From Candidatus Schekmanbacteria bacterium RIFCSPLOWO2_02_FULL_38_14 (GTDB lineage Bacteria > Schekmanbacteria > GWA2-38-11): DNA of 64,000 nucleotides. The position numbers and the translations under genes are program-made. The DNA lies in NCBI GenBank assembly GCA_001790855.1, contig MGDH01000042.1, forward strand, positions 94,604 to 158,603, in the 5' to 3' direction. Below the pieces are notes generated by a model. It was not told the DNA's origin. It did not search any database and saw only the letters and a list, made by a program, of their open reading frames with translations. The stretch's first letter is position 1; each line of letters opens with the position of its first letter. Of the stretch, positions 60,498 through 64,000 are shown piece after piece.

Positions 60498-62188
60498 TGC
60501 AGAACATCATCTCTCTTCAGAACATATCCTTCAAATATAAAAATAGTGATAAAAAAGCTCTTGATAACATCAGCCTTGATGTAGAAAAAGGAAAACTATA
60601 TGTCATCATGGGTCCAAGCCGCGCCGGCAAATCAACTCTGTGCCTTGCTCTGAACGGACTTGTCCCAAAATTGATAAAAGGTGAATTTCAGGGCAATGTT
60701 CTGTTGTCAGGTAAAAATGTCAGTGAACATCAGGTCAATGAACTTACCCCTGTAATTGGGCAGGTATTTCAGGATTTTGAATCCCAGCTTTTTTCAACAA
60801 ATGTAGAACTTGAAGTCGCTTTTGGTCCTGAAAATTTAGGTTTCAGCAGGGAAGATATAAGAAGACGGATTGATAATTCCCTGAACCTCGTTGGACTTTC
60901 AGCCTTTAACCACCGCCAGCCCTCCACTCTTTCCGGAGGTGAGAAACAGCGCCTTGCAATTGCTTCAGTGCTCTCGATTGAGCCTGAAGTACTATGTCTT
61001 GACGAACCAACAACAGACCTTGACCCTGAAGGAAAAGAGAATGTTTTTAAAATCTGCCGCGACCTCAAAAAAGACAGCAACAGGACAATGATAATTGTTG
61101 AACACGAAACAGAAGAAGTGCTTTATGCTGATTTCATAATACTGATGAATAACGGAAAGATATTAGCTCATAATTCCCCTGAAAATATTTTCAAGAATAT
61201 TCCCTTTTTGAAAAACATAGGTATCATGCCTCCTCAGCTTGTGGAATTGTTTCAGGAACTTGGGATAGACGAGTTTCCAATAAATAAAAATCATGCCATC
61301 GAATCAATAAAGAAAAGGAATTTTAAACTTTCTGAAACAAAATACAAAGAGCTTATTGAGAAGGATAAAAAACAATCCGCTTCCTACGGTGATGTAGTTA
61401 TAAAAACCGACTCACTGCACCATAAATATCTCAATGATGAGGAAGTGCTCAGAGGAATAAACCTTTCCATAAGAGCCGGTGAGTTTGTAAGCATAATTGG
61501 CCACAACGGCGGGGGGAAAACAACCCTTGCAAAACATTTTAACGGCTTGCTTCTCCCATCAAAAGGTGACATCTGTATAAAAGGCAAAAGCACAAAAGGT
61601 GCAAGTTTAAAGGAACTGAGCCAGCTTGTCGGATTTGTTTTTCAAAATCCTGACCACCAGATATTTGCTCAAACTGTTTATGAAGAAGTTTCCTTTACCC
61701 CAAAGCTTCTTGGTTTAACTGAGAGTGAAATTGATAAAAGGGTTAAAGACTCTCTTGAATCCGTAGGCCTCTCAAAGTTTGTCAGCGAAGACCCCTTCTC
61801 TCTTACAAAGGGAGACAGACAGAAGCTTGCAGTAGCATCAGTTCTTTCATCAAAACCTGAAATAATTATCCTTGATGAACCAACTACCGGCCTTGACTAC
61901 AAAGAGCTATTAAGCATGATGAATCTTTTGAAAGGCCTGAACTCAATAGGGCACACAATCATAATAATAACCCATTCAATACATATTGTTGCCTCATATT
62001 CCCACAGGGTTATTGTAATGGACAGAGGAAAAATACTTCTTGATGGAACAACAAGGGAGGTTTTTCAAAAAGAAGATGAGCTTGCAAAAGCGCACATAAA
62101 ACTTCCCAGCCTTACTTCGCTTGGAAACAGTCTTGGCTACACACTGCTCTCGATTGATGAATTTAAAGATATAATGGTGAAGCAATGA
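60497..62188 (+). CDS. Fused EcfA1-EcfA2 ATPase of an ECF transporter
   Basis: Two ABC ATPase domains lie in one 563-residue chain. Domain 1: Walker A GPSRAGKST (39-47), signature LSGGEKQRLAIAS, Walker B LCLDEPTTDLD. Domain 2: Walker A GHNGGGKTT, a degenerate signature LTKGDRQKLAVAS and Walker B IILDEPTTGLD. The ATG at 60497 overlaps the TGA of the S-component gene (TGATG), although an upstream in-frame extension is open. The gene overlaps EcfT by four bases. It energises uptake through EcfT. Confidence 0.93.
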   Translation: MQNIISLQNISFKYKNSDKKALDNISLDVEKGKLYVIMGPSRAGKSTLCLALNGLVPKLIKGEFQGNVLLSGKNVSEHQVNELTPVIGQVFQDFESQLFSTNVELEVAFGPENLGFSREDIRRRIDNSLNLVGLSAFNHRQPSTLSGGEKQRLAIASVLSIEPEVLCLDEPTTDLDPEGKENVFKICRDLKKDSNRTMIIVEHETEEVLYADFIILMNNGKILAHNSPENIFKNIPFLKNIGIMPPQLVELFQELGIDEFPINKNHAIESIKKRNFKLSETKYKELIEKDKKQSASYGDVVIKTDSLHHKYLNDEEVLRGINLSIRAGEFVSIIGHNGGGKTTLAKHFNGLLLPSKGDICIKGKSTKGASLKELSQLVGFVFQNPDHQIFAQTVYEEVSFTPKLLGLTESEIDKRVKDSLESVGLSKFVSEDPFSLTKGDRQKLAVASVLSSKPEIIILDEPTTGLDYKELLSMMNLLKGLNSIGHTIIIITHSIHIVASYSHRVIVMDRGKILLDGTTREVFQKEDELAKAHIKLPSLTSLGNSLGYTLLSIDEFKDIMVKQ

Positions 62189-62964
62189 ACCTCTATCTCT
62201 ATCTGGACAGAAAATCTTTAATTCACAGCCTTGACCCCAGAACAAAGATTTTTCTACTTCTTGTAACATTTGTAATAGGATTGCTCTATCAGCACCCATT
62301 ATATTCCTTTTCAGTTCTCCTTTTAGTCCTTCTTCACGGAATCATCTCAAAAACACTTCTTAATCTCAGAACAGTCTGGAAATTAATCTTAATTATCAGC
62401 CTCCTGACTATCCCCATCTGGTCATTTACAGCAAAAGGGAAAACCAATCTCTTCTGGAAAGTTTCTTCTGAATCCCTTCTCTACGGAATCTCATCAGCAA
62501 TCGAAATATCGCTCATGATAATTGCGGGGATAATTTTTCTTTTAACAACTAAAAATGAAGATATAGCCCTTGGGCTAATTAAAATAGGAATCCCATATAG
62601 GATGAGTTTTGCCTTCTCGACTGCGCTCCGTCTTGTCCCTATGCTTGCAGGCACAGGCGCTACAGTAATACAGGCACAGCGTTCAAGAGGACTGGATCTT
62701 GATGAAGGAAATATTTTTGAAAGAATTAAAAAATATATCCCCCTGCTTGTTCCGATATTTCTTTCAACAATCAGAAACACAAACCTGCTTGCACAGGCGC
62801 TTGAATCAAAGGGATTTGGATACAAAGGAAAAAGAACTTTTTATATGATGACGGAGTTCAGGACTGCAGATTATCTTATATCTGTTTTTTTAATTTTGGT
62901 TCTGGTTGCAGCTATTTATCTGAAGGTCAAGGGATACGGAAAGATTGACGGTTTGAAATTGTGA
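62185..62964 (+). CDS. ECF transporter transmembrane component EcfT
   Basis: This CbiQ/EcfT-family coupling protein of 259 residues has five or so hydrophobic helices. The N-terminal HSLDPRTKIFLLL is a family hallmark, the first coupling motif is AQRSRGLDLDEG and the second is ALESKGFGYKGKR, both with the Ala-Arg/Lys-Gly signature that contacts the ATPases. Its start overlaps the EcfA gene (ATGA). It completes the three-gene transporter. Confidence 0.92.
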   Translation: MNLYLYLDRKSLIHSLDPRTKIFLLLVTFVIGLLYQHPLYSFSVLLLVLLHGIISKTLLNLRTVWKLILIISLLTIPIWSFTAKGKTNLFWKVSSESLLYGISSAIEISLMIIAGIIFLLTTKNEDIALGLIKIGIPYRMSFAFSTALRLVPMLAGTGATVIQAQRSRGLDLDEGNIFERIKKYIPLLVPIFLSTIRNTNLLAQALESKGFGYKGKRTFYMMTEFRTADYLISVFLILVLVAAIYLKVKGYGKIDGLKL

Positions 62965-63042
62965 CTTTTTCTTTTGCATTTAAATTATTTGGATTGAGTT
63001 TATGCGCCATTAAAAATGACTCCAAAGCCCTGTCTCTATACT

Positions 63043-63848
63043 CTATTCTTTTTTCTGATACCCCCTTCCCCCTTTTACAGCAATCTCTTCCTGTAACATC
63101 AGCGCCTCATAGGCAACACCTGCAAAATACCAGGCATCCGAAGACTTCGGATTCATGGAAATAGCTTTTTTATATATCTTTAATGCGTCTTCATACCTTC
63201 CCTCTTTCATGAAAATATTTCCGAGATTATTATGGGCAGAAGCTATTTTTGAATTTTTCCTAATCACGTCGCTCCATAGGGAATAACTATCCCTCCAGAC
63301 AAGATTCCTTTCCATTGTTAGGATTGATAGGAATAAAGCAATTAAAATGCAGGAACAGGTCTTTACAGGTTGACTGAGAATCTCATTGCGAGGAGCAAAG
63401 CGACGAAGAAAACCCCTGATAAAACATCCTTCCTTGCAGATAGCCACGCAACCGACTCAATATGAACAGGATGGGCAGAAAAACAGATTGAGGCGATAAG
63501 GGCAGCAACTGAATCCTTGAAGAGAAAATTAATTATCAGATACACAAGAATTACGTTTCCCGCATAAAGAACCATATTTGCCAGACGATAGCCAAATGGA
63601 TTCAGTTTCCATATTCTGTAATCTATCGCATAGGAAATTTCTTTAAAAGGAAGATAATCCGCTCCGGTTGGTGAAGTGAATATATCAAAAATATTCTTAG
63701 CGCTCAGGCTCTTTATTCTGGCATTATTTATTATTAATTCCTGGTCATCCCAGTTTGTGAAATCATTCTGTAAGGAATTTGCATAAATGAGAAAGGTAAC
63801 AGCTGTAAGCAGGATTATATGAAGCATTTTATTTTGCAAAACAGTCAT
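63043..63848 (-). pseudogene. TMTC-like (DUF1736) TPR membrane protein, internally deleted
   Basis: Two overlapping frames represent one gene. From 63848 the N-terminal part reads to SVAWLSARKDVLSGVFF, with NDFTNWDDQELI and the usual YANSLQNDF start of the O-glycosyltransferase-like family. It then runs through VALLLAMRF, encoded by a family B repeat, to TAA at 63363. The C-terminal part (63043 to about 63390, another frame) reads ILTMERNLVWRDSYSLWSDVIRKN and a TPR pair NNLGNIFMKEGRYEDALKIYKKAI. Normal proteins have several hundred residues of TM helices between these points, so a deletion is inferred. Confidence 0.75.
63376..63408. repeat. Family B repeat at the deletion junction
   Basis: GAGAATCTCATTGCGAGGAG followed by CAAAGCGACGAAG matches the TGTCATTGCGAGGAGC...GACGAAG repeat of 44195-44414 and 47148-47202. 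It sits where the N- and C-terminal halves of the TMTC-like gene meet. Confidence 0.7.
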
Positions 63849-64000
63849 TTCAAAACACCTGTTTAGAAAAAATCAGATTCCTTAAAACATATTTTATATA
63901 TCTTACATATATAAACAACTCAAATTTGAGCTATACTCAAAAAGAGTGTAAAAAGTAAATAGAGGTGGTGTATCCTTTCATAAACAAAAACAAGACAGGA

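Noticed and set aside
63958..64000. Start of a further gene at the right edge (GTG after AGAGGTG)
   Set aside because: Only about ten codons are visible (VYPFINKNKTG), too few to support a call.

Overview
The window comes from an AT-rich diderm (Gram-negative) bacterium with lipopolysaccharide. The evidence is an lpxD-fabZ-lpxA-gnnA-like-lpxB-lpxJ-like lipid A cluster, BamA, a Skp-like chaperone, LolA and RseP, with dapL pointing to meso-DAP peptidoglycan. Isoprenoids are made by the MEP route (ispG and ispH). A K+-independent H+-pyrophosphatase, RtcB with archease, and a c-type-haem sensor kinase fit an uncultured anaerobic or microaerophilic lineage of Nitrospirota, Desulfobacterota or Schekmanbacteria character. 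This placement is inferred from gene content only, and no 16S rRNA gene is present. TGA and TAA both end ordinary genes, so the code is standard.

Region 1-16 kb is mostly housekeeping: a membrane-anchored MsrB-MsrA fusion, the agmatine-to-putrescine pair aguB-aguA, an acyl-CoA synthetase, a PilZ protein, hisD, a TPR lipoprotein, hppA, lon with hsp20, and rtcB with archease. Region 17-23 kb has galT, a receiver protein, a sensor kinase with a periplasmic CxxCH, an alanine-zipper Lpp-like lipoprotein and two divergent L,D-transpeptidases. These last three could together tether the outer membrane to peptidoglycan. Region 23-31 kb is the lipid A and outer-membrane biogenesis operon on the minus strand, followed by coaX and a sugar nucleotidyltransferase.

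Region 33.3-37.3 kb is a decayed accessory island beside an initiator tRNA. It holds an integrase remnant, an MNT/HEPN pair whose HEPN gene has an in-frame stop, a helicase fragment, an apparently intact AbiEi/AbiEii pair between two direct repeats, and a DUF2283 fragment. A second MNT/HEPN pair at 48.6-49.4 kb also has a nonsense-interrupted HEPN gene, so in both pairs the nucleotidyltransferase is open and the HEPN partner is broken.

Region 37-48 kb holds ispG, a three-PDZ RseP, lolA, scpA, gltX, dapL-folK-panB and larE. Region 49-59 kb holds fabH, a NamZ-type muramidase, a ChlI-like AAA+/VWA pair with a small zinc ribbon beside it, lpd, ychF and ispH. Region 59.7-63 kb is an ECF transporter operon (S component, fused EcfA1-EcfA2, EcfT). 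The window ends in a TMTC-like TPR membrane protein gene that has lost its middle.

Intergenic space is rich in dispersed palindromic repeats of at least four families (called A to D here). Some are nested inside others, and one lies at the deletion junction of the TMTC-like gene. No CRISPR array, rRNA operon or intact transposase gene was seen.
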